From Comamonas denitrificans (GTDB lineage Bacteria > Pseudomonadota > Gammaproteobacteria > Burkholderiales > Burkholderiaceae_C): a stretch of 64,000 bases of DNA. Position numbers and translations under genes: made by a program. Below the pieces are notes generated by a model. That model was not told where the DNA came from. It did no database searches and saw only the letters and a program-made list of their open reading frames with translations. The stretch lies in NCBI RefSeq assembly GCF_017368815.1, contig NZ_JAFNME010000017.1, positions 1 to 64,000 on the forward strand, read 5' to 3'. Below, in pieces: positions 8,371-16,505 of the stretch. Numbering within the stretch: position 1 is the stretch's first letter; each line of letters begins with the position of its first letter.

Positions 8371-11265
8371 CTAATCGGCCAACAACTGGCGCAGCACAAA
8401 TGGCAGGATGCCGCCGTGGCGGTAGTACTGCACTTCGATGGGGGTGTCGATGCGCAGTTTCACGCTCAGTGGCTGCTGCGTGCCATCGGCGCGGTGGATG
8501 ATGAGCTGGGCCAGACTTTGCGGGGCCAGGTCGGCCTGGGGGATGACATCGACGCGTTCGTTGCCTTGCAGGTTCAGGCTTTCCCAGCTGTCGCCGGGTA
8601 GAAACTGCAGGGGCAGCACGCCCATGCCAACGAGGTTGGAGCGGTGAATGCGCTCAAAACTCTTGGCAATCACCGCCTGAATGCCCAGCAGCTGCGTGCC
8701 CTTGGCGGCCCAATCGCGGCTGGAGCCGGTGCCGTATTCCTCGCCCGCAAAAATCACCGTGGGCGTGCCGGCCGCCTGGTAGAGCATGGCGGCATCGTAG
8801 ATGGGCATTTTTTCGCTTTTGATGCCGCCCTTGCCATCGCCGCTGTAGTACAGCGTCACGCCGCCTTCCTCGCGCGATCCGCCTGCTAGCGGGGGAATCA
8901 TCAGGTTTTTAATGCGCACGTTGGCAAAGGTGCCGCGCATCATCACCTCGTGGTTGCCCCGGCGCGAGCCGTAGCTGTTGAAATCGGCTTTGGCTACGCC
9001 GTGCGCTTTGAGCCATTGGCCTGCGGGCGAGCTTTCCTTGATGGCCCCAGCGGGAGAGATGTGGTCAGTGGTGATCGAGTCGCCAAACAGCGCCATGATG
9101 CGGGCACTGCGAATGGGCTGTGCGGGCGAGGTGGTGTCCGGCGTGAGGGTGAAATCGTCAAAAAACGGCGGCTGCGCAATATAGGTGCTGGTGGGCCAAT
9201 CGTAAGTGTCGCCGGTGACACCCGTGATGGCTTCCCACAGAGCGCCAGGTTCGGTCTTGACCTTGGCGTAGTTGGCGCGGAAGGCCTCGCCCTGCATGGC
9301 GCTGGCGACCAGGGCCTGCACCTCTTGGTTGCTGGGCCAGATGTCGCGCAGGTACACCGGCTGCCCATCTTTGCCAATGCCCAGCGGATCTTTTTGCAGA
9401 TCAAGGCGCACCGTGCCGGCAATGGCGTAGGCCACCACCAACGGCGGGCTCATGAGAAAGTTGGCCTTGATGTTGGGGTGAATCCGTGCCTCGAAATTGC
9501 GGTTGCCCGACAACACCGAGGCGCACACCAGGTTGTTGCGGGTAATCACATCGTTCAGCTCAGGCGTTAAATCGCCCGCATTGCCAATGCAGGTGGTGCA
9601 GCCGTAACCGGCCAGGGCAAAGCCGAGTTTTTCCAGCGCAGGCAGCAAGCCGGTCTCGGTCAAATACTGGGTGACGACGCGCGAGCCGGGGGCCAGCGAA
9701 GTCTTGATGTGCGGCTGCACCGTCAGGCCTGCTGCCACCGCCTTTTGCGCCAGCAACCCGGCGGCCAGCAGCACGCTGGGGTTGCTGGTGTTGGTGCAGC
9801 TGGTGATGGCGGCAATGAGTACATCGCCATCGGCAATGCCCTGGCTGGCGGCCTGAGAGCCGTCGATTTCGCACGCCGAAGGCTTGTGCTCAGCGCTGTG
9901 GGCGCTGCTGAGGGTAGGGCGGTTGCTGTCCATTTCGACCACGGAGCGCGGGGCACCCAGGTCGGCGCTGGCGCTGTTGTCTGCTGGGCCGCCTGCGCCG
10001 CATTCGATGGGAAAGCGCTGGCCCAGCCGTGCTGCGGGCAGGTTAAAGCCGTTGTCGGCCATCGGGGCGCTAAAGAGTTGGTCGAATTGGCGGGCCACGT
10101 TCTCCAGCGCAATGCGGTCTTGCGGGCGTTTGGGGCCGGCCACGCTGGGGTGGACAGTGGACAAATCCAGCGTCACCACGCGCGAGTAGTTCAGCTCGCC
10201 CGCCTGGGGCACGCCAAACAGGCCCTGGGCGCGGAAGTAGGCTTCAAAGTCGGCAATGGCCTGCGCACTGCGGCCTGTGCCCCGGAAGTAGTCCAGGGTT
10301 TTGTCATCGACCGGGAAAAAGCCCATGGTGGCACCGTATTCCGGCGACATATTGCCGATGGTGGCGCGGTCGGGCACCGACAGGCTGGCCGTGCCCGCGC
10401 CAAAGAATTCGACGAACTGGCCGACGACCTTTTCCTGGCGCAGGCGCTCGGTAATGGTCAGCACCAGGTCGGTGGCCGTCACGCCCTCGCGCAGTTGGCC
10501 GGTCAGCTCAAAGCCGACCACATCCGGGGTGAGGATGTACACCGGCTGGCCCAGCATGGCCGCTTCGGCCTCGATGCCGCCCACGCCCCAGCCGACCACG
10601 CCGATGCCGTTGATCATGGTGGTGTGGCTGTCGGTTCCGACCAGAGAGTCGGGGTAGCAGATGCCGTCTTTGGTCTGGTGGATGCCGGGGGCCAGGTACT
10701 CCAAATTCACCTGGTGGACGATGCCAAAGCCCGGCGGCACCACGCCAAAGGTGTCAAAGGCCTGCATGCCCCATTTCATGAACTGGTAGCGCTCGTGGTT
10801 GCGCTGAAATTCGAGCTGCATGTTCTGCTCCAGCGCCTGCGGGGTGCCGTAGTGGTCCACCATGATCGAGTGATCGACCACCAGATCGACCGGCACCAGC
10901 GGCTCAACCGCCTGGGGCGCTTTGCCCAGTTGCTGGGCAGCGGCCCGCATGGCGGCCAAATCCACCAGCAAGGGCACGCCGGTGAAGTCTTGCAGCACGA
11001 CGCGGGCGACGACAAAGGGAATTTCCTCGGTGCGCTCGGCCTGGGGCTGCCAGTTGGCCAGCTGGGCAACGTGCTCGGGCAGCACCTTGGCCCCATCACA
11101 GTGGCGCAGCACGGCTTCGAGCACGATGCGCAGCGACACCGGCAACCGCGCCACGTTGGGAAACTGTTTGGCCAGCTCGGGCAGGGAATACAGCTGGCCC
11201 TGGCGACCTTGGCCCAAGGCCAGCGGCTGGAGGGTGGCAGCAAATGCGTGGGGAGTGTGGGACAT
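8371..11265 (-). CDS. acnA: Aconitate hydratase A, with an unusual low-complexity insertion
   Basis: Aconitase interconverts citrate and isocitrate in the TCA cycle using a [4Fe-4S] cluster. Cluster and active-site motifs are present: [33 protein letters not shown] (first cluster Cys) and [14 protein letters not shown] (the Cys pair). [14 protein letters not shown] in the swivelling C-terminal domain is also present. The ATG at 11265 ([12 protein letters not shown]) is chosen because AGGAT sits just upstream; the frame is open further but that extension is not aconitase-like. At 964 residues it is about 60-70 longer than usual AcnA. The extra is a Gly/Ala/Ser/His-rich segment just before ITSCTN, containing [17 protein letters not shown]. 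It is likely a surface loop, and no frameshift is needed. Confidence 0.93.
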   Translation of the reverse strand: MSHTPHAFAATLQPLALGQGRQGQLYSLPELAKQFPNVARLPVSLRIVLEAVLRHCDGAKVLPEHVAQLANWQPQAERTEEIPFVVARVVLQDFTGVPLLVDLAAMRAAAQQLGKAPQAVEPLVPVDLVVDHSIMVDHYGTPQALEQNMQLEFQRNHERYQFMKWGMQAFDTFGVVPPGFGIVHQVNLEYLAPGIHQTKDGICYPDSLVGTDSHTTMINGIGVVGWGVGGIEAEAAMLGQPVYILTPDVVGFELTGQLREGVTATDLVLTITERLRQEKVVGQFVEFFGAGTASLSVPDRATIGNMSPEYGATMGFFPVDDKTLDYFRGTGRSAQAIADFEAYFRAQGLFGVPQAGELNYSRVVTLDLSTVHPSVAGPKRPQDRIALENVARQFDQLFSAPMADNGFNLPAARLGQRFPIECGAGGPADNSASADLGAPRSVVEMDSNRPTLSSAHSAEHKPSACEIDGSQAASQGIADGDVLIAAITSCTNTSNPSVLLAAGLLAQKAVAAGLTVQPHIKTSLAPGSRVVTQYLTETGLLPALEKLGFALAGYGCTTCIGNAGDLTPELNDVITRNNLVCASVLSGNRNFEARIHPNIKANFLMSPPLVVAYAIAGTVRLDLQKDPLGIGKDGQPVYLRDIWPSNQEVQALVASAMQGEAFRANYAKVKTEPGALWEAITGVTGDTYDWPTSTYIAQPPFFDDFTLTPDTTSPAQPIRSARIMALFGDSITTDHISPAGAIKESSPAGQWLKAHGVAKADFNSYGSRRGNHEVMMRGTFANVRIKNLMIPPLAGGSREEGGVTLYYSGDGKGGIKSEKMPIYDAAMLYQAAGTPTVIFAGEEYGTGSSRDWAAKGTQLLGIQAVIAKSFERIHRSNLVGMGVLPLQFLPGDSWESLNLQGNERVDVIPQADLAPQSLAQLIIHRADGTQQPLSVKLRIDTPIEVQYYRHGGILPFVLRQLLAD

Positions 11266-11445
11266 GGTCGAAATCCTTTCTGAGGGGCGTTGGAAAGAAA
11301 TGGGCCAGGCCATTGTGCCCCTTGCTATCCATAGCACCCCTATTGAAAAACCATTGACCCAGTGCCAGCAATAAAAACCAGGGAGTTTTACGATTGACGG
11401 CATCTCAATAAGCCGATATAGCGTTTTCAAAGGGCTATGAACTAT

Positions 11446-11470
11446 CTTTTAAAGAGCTGCTTGCGCTTAT
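11446..11470. repeat. Short interspersed repeat, copy 2
   Basis: CTTTTAAAGAGCTGC followed by TTGCGCTTAT matches copy 1 at 147-172 in almost every position. It lies between acnA and the EamA transporter, which are divergent, 34 bases ahead of the transporter start, so it may overlap the transporter's promoter or leader. Confidence 0.4.
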
Positions 11471-11503
11471 TAAATAACATTTAATTAAATATTTAACCCA
11501 ACT

Positions 11504-12442
11504 ATGCAAGCTTTATGGATGGTGGCAGCTGCTTTTTTATTTGCCACTATGGGCGTGTTTGTGAAATACGCCAGTGCCTCGTTCACCACGGCCGAGGTGG
11601 TTTTTTACCGGGGCATCATCGGCATGGCCATTGTGTGGTGGCTGGCCCGCCGCCAAGGCATTGGCTTGGCCACCCGCCACCCGGTGATGCATGGCTGGCG
11701 CTCACTGGTGGGGGTGCTGGCCATGTCGGGCTGGTTTTATGCCGTCACCAAAATGCCGCTGGCCACGGGCATGACGTTTAACTACATGAGCAGCCTATGG
11801 ATCGCCTCGTTTTTGGTGGCCGGCGCGCTGTGGACGTGGCGGCCCGGTTATGCCGGGCCACGGCGCTCGCTCAATATTGCGTTGTTGGGGGCCATCGTGC
11901 TCGGGTTTGTCGGCGTGCTGCTCATGCTGCGGCCCAATATCGCCCAGCCCCACGGGCTGGCGGGGGTGATCGGTTTGTCCTCGGGCGTTTTGACGGCCAT
12001 GGCGTACATGCAGGTGTCCGCCCTGGCGCGGGCGGGCGAGCCAGAATCGCGCACAGTGTTTTATTTTTGCCTGGGCTGTGCCGTGGGTGGCGGTGCCGTC
12101 ATGCTGGGGTGGGGCGTGTCACCGTGGCCCGGGCTGGGCCCAAGCTTGCTGCTCTTGCCCGTGGGCATCTTGGCCGCAGGCGGGCAACTGTGCATGACGC
12201 GGGCGTACTCATTGGCGCAAACCCCTCGGGCCACCTTGGTTGTGGCCAACTTGCAGTACACCGGGCTGATTTTTGCCAGCCTCTACAGCCTAGTCTGGTT
12301 TGATGATGCCATCCCCTGGCAGGGCTGGGCCGGCATGGCGTTGGTCGCCACCAGCGGCATTGCCGCCACGGTGCTGCGCACCCGCGAGAAAGCGCTTGCA
12401 ACCCCAGCGGCGGTTCCTGCCAGCGTAGTCGCAGGGCGTTAA
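11504..12442 (+). CDS. EamA/DMT-superfamily transporter
   Basis: A 312-residue inner-membrane protein with ten predicted helices in two EamA repeats, of about 140 residues each (MQALWMVAAAFLFATMGV at the start and the second repeat from GVIGLSSGVLTAMAYMQV). Such proteins export metabolites or amino acids, or import S-adenosylmethionine in some cases; the substrate is not readable. The ATG at 11504 is the first in frame and gives a complete first helix. It lies upstream of the sulfurtransferase gene on the same strand, 75 bases apart, so joint transcription is possible but not certain. Confidence 0.85.
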   Translation: MQALWMVAAAFLFATMGVFVKYASASFTTAEVVFYRGIIGMAIVWWLARRQGIGLATRHPVMHGWRSLVGVLAMSGWFYAVTKMPLATGMTFNYMSSLWIASFLVAGALWTWRPGYAGPRRSLNIALLGAIVLGFVGVLLMLRPNIAQPHGLAGVIGLSSGVLTAMAYMQVSALARAGEPESRTVFYFCLGCAVGGGAVMLGWGVSPWPGLGPSLLLLPVGILAAGGQLCMTRAYSLAQTPRATLVVANLQYTGLIFASLYSLVWFDDAIPWQGWAGMALVATSGIAATVLRTREKALATPAAVPASVVAGR

Positions 12443-12517
12443 AACGGGGGGCACAATCAGCAGCGTTCGTACCCTTTCGCGCCATCCCATGCGCAAACCC
12501 ACACCGAAAGCTTGTTG

Positions 12518-13396
12518 ATGACCTCTGCCCCTTCTTTCCCCCTGTTGATTTCTGCCGTCCAACTGCAAAGCCTGCAGGCCAGCGGTCGGCCGTTGATGGT
12601 GTTCGATTGCAGCTTTGATCTGGCCCAGCCCAGCGCTGGCATGGCCCAATACCAAGAGGCCCATATCCCCGGTGCCCTCTATGCCGATCTGGACAAGCAC
12701 CTCAGTGCCCGCCCCGGTGACCCCGCCGCCAGCGGGGGCCGCCACCCCCTGCCCAGCCGCGAAGCGTTTGCGGCGTGGCTGCGCTCCGTCGGCTTTAACA
12801 ACGCCATGCAAGCCGTGGTGTACGACCGCCAGGGGGTGAACTACTGTGGCCGCCTGTGGTGGATGCTGAAATGGGCCGGGCACGAGGCCGTGGCCGTGCT
12901 CGATGGGGGCTTGCCCGTGTGGCAAGCCGCTGGCGGTGCCGTGCAAAGCGGTAGCAGCCCGGTGCCCACAGCGCCCGGCGACTTTGCCTTGCAAACGCCG
13001 CTGCGCCGCCTGGTCAGCGTCGATACCGTGCAAGCGCAGCTAGGCAGCGCGGCCCAAACCATTGTGGATGCCCGCGCCCCCGCGCGTTTTCGCGGTGAAG
13101 TAGAGCCGCTGGACCCCGTGGCAGGCCACATCCCCGGTGCGCTGAACCGCCCGTTCAGCGACAACATTGCGCTGGATGCCCGCTTCAAGCCCGCCGAGTT
13201 GCTCAAAGCCGAGTTCGATGCGCTGCTTGCCGGGCGCGATCCGGCCAGCGTGGTGCACCAGTGCGGCAGCGGGGTCAGCGCCGTGCCCAATCTGATTGCC
13301 ATGGAAGTGGCCGGCTTTGCCCCCACCGCCTTGTTTGCCGGCAGCTGGAGCCAATGGTGCAGTGACCCCAGCCGCCCGTGTGCCCAAGGAGCCTGA
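12518..13396 (+). CDS. sseA: 3-mercaptopyruvate/thiosulfate sulfurtransferase (tandem rhodanese)
   Basis: A 292-residue two-domain rhodanese that moves sulfur from 3-mercaptopyruvate or thiosulfate to an acceptor such as cyanide or thioredoxin. The first, inactive domain contains YQEAHIPGALYADLD and the family motif FAAWLRSVGFNN. The second has the PxxVDARAPARFRGEVEPLD-type entry, HIPGALNRPF and the active-site loop QCGSGVSA with its catalytic Cys. CGSGxxA resembles mercaptopyruvate sulfurtransferase (CGSGVTA) more than thiosulfate sulfurtransferase (CRKGVTA). ATG 12518 is taken as start; two TTG codons directly before it are in frame. A terminator follows at 13447. Confidence 0.88.
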   Translation: MTSAPSFPLLISAVQLQSLQASGRPLMVFDCSFDLAQPSAGMAQYQEAHIPGALYADLDKHLSARPGDPAASGGRHPLPSREAFAAWLRSVGFNNAMQAVVYDRQGVNYCGRLWWMLKWAGHEAVAVLDGGLPVWQAAGGAVQSGSSPVPTAPGDFALQTPLRRLVSVDTVQAQLGSAAQTIVDARAPARFRGEVEPLDPVAGHIPGALNRPFSDNIALDARFKPAELLKAEFDALLAGRDPASVVHQCGSGVSAVPNLIAMEVAGFAPTALFAGSWSQWCSDPSRPCAQGA

Positions 13397-13446
13397 AAAG
13401 GGCTGTGAGGGCAGGGCAGGCGCAAAGGACCGCAGTCGGCAAGAGT

Positions 13447-13469
13447 GGGGCGTAAGCGCCCCGCTTTTT
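13447..13469 (+). terminator. Rho-independent terminator after sseA
   Basis: GGGGCG, loop TAAG, CGCCCC then GCTTTTT: a 6-bp all-GC/CG stem followed by five T. It lies 51 bases after the sulfurtransferase stop. Confidence 0.75.
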
Positions 13470-13856
13470 CCCCGACAAACTTTGACCACCTGGGCGATGA
13501 TGCGCAGCGTGCTAACAATAGATTTAAAACTGATAGCAAGGCCCGCAGTAAAAGGGCAAGGCTGGGGGCGAAAGCACTGTTTATTCCAGCCTTTCAGCGT
13601 TAGCAGCTACGGTTACAGTAGCACTACAAAATAAAACAGCAGCAGGCAGTGGCGCTTGCTCTTTGTAAGAAAAAATCTGACACGCCACCTTCTCCGCATC
13701 TGACAAACCCCCTTCCGCATTTCTGACAGGCGGTATGGGCCAGCGCCGACTTAAGTTATCCCCCCTGTTTGGCCACAATTGCTTCCAACAACAGCGCGGA
13801 ACCAATACCGCACCACAGGCAGGCCGACCTGCCATTTTTTCAAGACAGGAAGCACC
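13470..13856. other. Long non-coding leader upstream of flhDC
   Basis: No gene is visible in these 387 bases. A degenerate tandem motif, CTCCGCATCTGACA and TTCCGCATTTCTGACA, occurs at about 13690-13730, which may be a regulator site. The long leader fits flhDC promoters, which are usually under complex control, but I cannot place a -10 or a CRP site. AAGACAGGAAGCACC directly before the flhD start supplies the ribosome site. Confidence 0.4.
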
Positions 13857-14183
13857 ATGACCAACGAACAAATCCTTGCCGAGATTCGCGAAGCCAACCT
13901 CACCTACCTGATGCTGGCGCAAAACCTGATTCGCCAGGACAAGGCCGAAGCCATCTTCCGCCTGGGCCTGAGTGAAGAAGCCTGCGATTTGCTGGTGACC
14001 CTGTCGGCAGGTCAGGTGCTGAAATTGGCCTCACGCAACACCTTGCTGTGCAGCTTCCGCGCTGACGATGAAATGGTCTGGAGCTTGCTGACCAACCACA
14101 GCAGCAACAAAAACACCAACGACGCTTTGAACACCCTGCACGCCAACATCGTCATGGCAGGCCGTGTTTCCGAAGTTTTGTAA
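13857..14183 (+). CDS. flhD: Flagellar transcriptional activator FlhD
   Basis: FlhD and FlhC form the FlhD4C2 complex that switches on class II flagellar genes. The 108-residue product has the typical N-terminus NEQILAEIREANLTYLMLAQ and the HTH-like second half AGQVLKLASRNTLLCSF. The start is the ATG at 13857, preceded by AGGAAG; the open frame upstream lacks family similarity. flhC follows 33 bases later. Length and sequence agree well with betaproteobacterial FlhD, which implies a motile, peritrichous or polar-flagellated host using the FlhDC hierarchy. The rest of the flagellar regulon is not in the window. Confidence 0.93.
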   Translation: MTNEQILAEIREANLTYLMLAQNLIRQDKAEAIFRLGLSEEACDLLVTLSAGQVLKLASRNTLLCSFRADDEMVWSLLTNHSSNKNTNDALNTLHANIVMAGRVSEVL

Positions 14184-14216
14184 GCCCCCTTGCACCATTT
14201 CCCGAAGGAGTCCGCC

Positions 14217-14786
14217 ATGTCTGCCACCACAGCCAGCGCAAATGCCAGCACCAGCGCCAAAAGCGTGCTCAATGAATCGCGCCAGATTGAGCGCGCCGCC
14301 ATGCTCATCGAAATGGGGGCCCGCATGCAGGTGTTGGAATCGGAAACCAGCTTGTCGTATGAGCGTTTGATCCGCCTGTACAAAGAAATCGCGGGCAAAT
14401 CCCCCTCCAAGGGCCAACTGCCGTTTTCTACCGACTGGTTCTTGACCTGGCAGGAAAACATCCACAGCTCGCTGTTCCTGAATATTTACGAATACCTCTC
14501 CAAAGGCGTAGATGCCGATGCGATTGAGGTACTCACCAAAGCCTACCGCCTGTATAACGAACAGGTGCAGGCGCTGGACTTGGAGCCCCTGCTGTCCTTT
14601 ACCCGCGCCTGGCGCTTGGTGAAATTTGTCGATGCACAAATGCTCACCCGCACCCAGTGCAGCAAGTGCACCGGCATGTTTGTCAGCGAAATGTATGAAA
14701 ACGCCAAACACTACGAATGCGGCCTGTGCAATCCACCCGCACGTGCTGGCAAAAGCAAGGCCGCTGGCTCGCTAGCGCTGCACTAA
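14217..14786 (+). CDS. flhC: Flagellar transcriptional activator FlhC
   Basis: Partner of FlhD. The 189-residue protein contains the FlhC core (SRQIERAAMLIEMGARMQVL, SYERLIRLYKEIAGKSPSKG, LPFSTDWFLTWQ). The zinc-binding cysteines near the C-terminus are complete (TQCSKCTGMF and YECGLCNPP). The start is ATG 14217 with GGAG seven bases upstream; this gives a short Ala/Ser/Thr-rich lead before the conserved part. It is transcribed with flhD and followed by a strong terminator. Nothing looks broken, so the regulator pair should be functional. Confidence 0.93.
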   Translation: MSATTASANASTSAKSVLNESRQIERAAMLIEMGARMQVLESETSLSYERLIRLYKEIAGKSPSKGQLPFSTDWFLTWQENIHSSLFLNIYEYLSKGVDADAIEVLTKAYRLYNEQVQALDLEPLLSFTRAWRLVKFVDAQMLTRTQCSKCTGMFVSEMYENAKHYECGLCNPPARAGKSKAAGSLALH

Positions 14787-14823
14787 TACGGCCACCGCTG
14801 ATTTTTTGTTTACCCTTCTTGAT

Positions 14824-14847
14824 GCCCGGCTTTGCCGGGCTTTTTTT
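14824..14847 (+). terminator. Rho-independent terminator after flhC
   Basis: GCCCGGC, loop TTT, GCCGGGC then seven T: a perfect 7-bp stem with a U-tract, 37 bases past the flhC stop. Confidence 0.95.
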
Positions 14848-14931
14848 ATCGTTGCGAAGGATGCCAGCATGGTTTGTGCAAGCAACTTGGAGTTTTGTTG
14901 TTGCTACACTTTTAAAAATACAATGTGCATT

Positions 14932-14993
14932 ATGTCAAATGTAGAAAAAGGCAAAGAATCACGCACAAATGCAGCGCTCAGAAAGCAAAGACC
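14932..14993 (+). pseudogene. Possible N-terminal gene stub truncated by the IS3 element
   Basis: An ATG at 14932 opens a reading frame MSNVEKGKESRTNAALRKQR that runs straight into the IS left end at 14994. The polar, basic start resembles the first residues of a small DNA-binding or antitoxin-type protein, but twenty residues are too few to assign. Beyond the IS a short open stretch ends in SADYIWHKKLSKL and a stop, which could be the displaced tail. Evidence is weak. Confidence 0.2.
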
Positions 14994-15030
14994 TGAATCG
15001 CCCAGGGTTTTGTAGACAGTTGAGAGCCTC
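14994..15030 (+). repeat. IS3 left terminal inverted repeat
   Basis: Begins TGAATCGCCCAGGG and ends at AGAGCCTC. It pairs with the right repeat at 16189-16225; the outer 13 bases are identical. Confidence 0.85.
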
Positions 15031-15056
15031 CTATTTCCTGTCCAATAGGAGCCCGT

Positions 15057-15335
15057 ATGAGCAGTCAACGTTACCCCGAAGAATTCAAGACCGAGGCGGT
15101 CAAACAAATCCTTGACCACGGCCACAGCGTGGCCGATGTCTCCAACCGCCTGGGCGTAAGCACCCACAGCCTGTACAAATGGGTGCGTGAACGCCAAATG
15201 CCGCTGGCAGCACGCACCCAGCAACTGAGCCAAAGCGATGAACTGCGCCGCCTGAAGGCCGAGCTCAAACGGGTCACCGAGGAGCGTGACATCCTAAAAA
15301 AAGCGGCGGCGTACTTCGCGCGGCAGTCCCGCTGA
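15057..15335 (+). CDS. IS3-family OrfA (transposase helix-turn-helix subunit)
   Basis: OrfA binds the IS ends and contributes the N-terminal half of the OrfAB fusion transposase. The 92 residues contain the HTH (YPEEFKTEAVKQILDHGHSV, then VSNRLGVSTHSLYKWVRE). A leucine-rich C-terminal helix follows (SQSDELRRLKAELKRVTEER) and then ILKKAAAYFARQSR, the usual end of OrfA in this group. AAAAAAAG within the ILKKA codons is where ribosomes would slip to the -1 frame and enter orfB. The frame is intact. Confidence 0.92.
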   Translation: MSSQRYPEEFKTEAVKQILDHGHSVADVSNRLGVSTHSLYKWVRERQMPLAARTQQLSQSDELRRLKAELKRVTEERDILKKAAAYFARQSR

Positions 15336-16207
15336 AGTACGCATTCATCGCTCAGCACCAAGCTCTGTACAGCGTGCGACGCATGTGCCGTGCTTTGCGG
15401 CTGCACCCCAGCGGGTACTACGCTTGGAAGTCGCAGCCGCAAAGTGCCCGCACCCAGGACGACCGCAGGTTACTGGGCTTGCTCAAGCACGCCTAGCTGG
15501 AAAGCGGTGGGGTGTACGGTTACCGCAAACTCACCCTGGACATGCGTGAGCTGGGCGAGCAGTGCAGCAAACACCGGGTGGCCAAGCTGCTCAAGCAAGA
15601 AAGCTTGCAGGCCCAGCGGGGTTACCGCAGGCGCTCGAGCTCCCGAGGCGGCCAGCCTGCTGTGGTCGCACCCAATGTGCTGGAGCAGCAGTTCTCGGTG
15701 GAAATGCCCAACCAGGCGTGGGTGACGGACATCACCTACATCCGCACTCACGAAGGCTGGCTGTACCTGTCGGTGGTTATTGACCTGTTCTCGCGTCAGG
15801 TGGTGGGTTGGTCCATGGGCAACCGCATCGACACCCAATTGGCTTTGGATGCCTTGCTGATGGCCGTCTGGCGGCGCAGGCCCAGCAAAACGGTGCTGGT
15901 TCATTCCGACCAGGGCTGCCAATTCACTAGCCATGAATGGCAAGACTTCCTCAAGAGCCACAAACTGCAGCCCAGCATGAGCCGACGGGGCAACTGCCAT
16001 GACAACGCTGTCGCAGAGAGTTTCTTCCAGTTGCTCAAACGTGAGCGCATCCGCCGTAAAACCTATGCCACCCGGCAAGCTGCCCGCAGCGATGTCTTCA
16101 ACTACATCGAAATGTTCTATAACCCCAGACGTCGTCATTCCAGTGCTGACGGCCTGCCGCCTGCCGAGTTTGAGCGGCGTCACTTCCTGAGGCTCCAAGG
16201 TGTCTAG
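15332..16207 (+). pseudogene. IS3-family OrfB (DDE transposase), interrupted by an amber stop
   Basis: The -1 frame after OrfA reads KYAFIAQHQALYSVRRMCRA, the normal OrfB start. At 15494-15496 a TAG stands where the family has a Trp codon (context LLKHA-stop-LESGGVYGYRKL), a single G-to-A change of TGG. After it the frame is open to 16207. It contains the full integrase core: VTDITYIRTHEGWLYL (first Asp), VHSDQGCQF (second Asp) and GNCHDNAVAESFF (Glu). The catalytic half is intact, so only this codon separates the copy from activity, unless translation restarts at ATG 15512. The stop codon overlaps the right inverted repeat. Confidence 0.88.
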
Positions 16208-16225
16208 GAAATCCTGGGCGATTCA
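16189..16225 (-). repeat. IS3 right terminal inverted repeat
   Basis: Reads TGAATCGCCCAGGATTTCC on the minus strand from 16225. It includes the orfB stop codon at 16205-16207. Confidence 0.85.
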
Positions 16226-16351
16226 GTGTGATCTGGGCTGCTCAACAACTGGGCAGTCACTTTATTCAGAGCAAAAGTGCCGACTATATATGGCACAAAA
16301 AGCTATCAAAGCTGTAGCAGTCCGTTAGACAATTGCAAATCCGTTAGACAA

Positions 16352-16384
16352 AAGGGTTTGCACCAAAACGATGCAAACCCTTGA
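16352..16384 (-). terminator. Terminator behind tRNA-Pro
   Basis: On the minus strand AAGGGTTTGCA, loop TCGTTTTGG, TGCAAACCCTT then TTGTCT: an 11-bp perfect stem followed by a short T-rich tail, seven bases past the tRNA CCA end. Confidence 0.8.
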
Positions 16385-16390
16385 TTTTAT

Positions 16391-16467
16391 TGGTCGGAGC
16401 GGCGGGATTCGAACTCGCGACCCTCTGCTCCCAAAGCAGATGCGCTACCAGGCTGCGCTACGCTCCG
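16391..16467 (-). tRNA. tRNA-Pro (anticodon UGG)
   Basis: A 77-base cloverleaf read on the minus strand: acceptor arms CGGAGCG and CGCTCCG, D-arm GCGCAGCCTGGTAGCGC, anticodon arm TCTGC-TTTGGGA-GCAGA with TGG in the loop, T-arm with GTTCGAATC, discriminator A and encoded CCA. All stems pair. The gene lies alone between an IS and the GGDEF/EAL gene. I see no integrase or duplicated 3' end next to it. Confidence 0.96.
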
Positions 16468-16505
16468 ACTAAGCTAGTATTCTAACCACTTTTTAAGCTA
16501 CTTTT

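Larger units (their letters stand above)
14994..16225 (+). mobile_element. IS3-family insertion sequence with inactive transposase
   Basis: A 1232-bp element bounded by 37-base imperfect inverted repeats (14994-15030 and 16189-16225, about 30 positions identical) that start TGAATCGCCCAGG. Inside are orfA and, in the -1 frame, orfB. The A7 run at 15297-15303 is a suitable slippery site for the programmed frameshift of this family. orfB carries an in-frame TAG at 15494, so this copy should not move by itself. No matching target duplication is visible: ACC precedes the left tip and GTG follows the right one. Confidence 0.9.

Noticed and set aside
9709-11283. Long plus-strand open frame of over 500 codons
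   Set aside because: It lies entirely opposite acnA, whose motifs are secure; His/Ala/Gly-rich antisense frames are expected in GC-rich coding DNA.
13581-13922. Minus-strand frame in the flhDC leader
   Set aside because: Overlaps the start of flhD on the other strand and shows no domain; the leader looks regulatory.
16391-16467. tRNA-Pro as integration site of a genomic island
   Set aside because: No integrase next to it and no duplicated tRNA 3' end seen within the window; the ICE lies more than 12 kb away.
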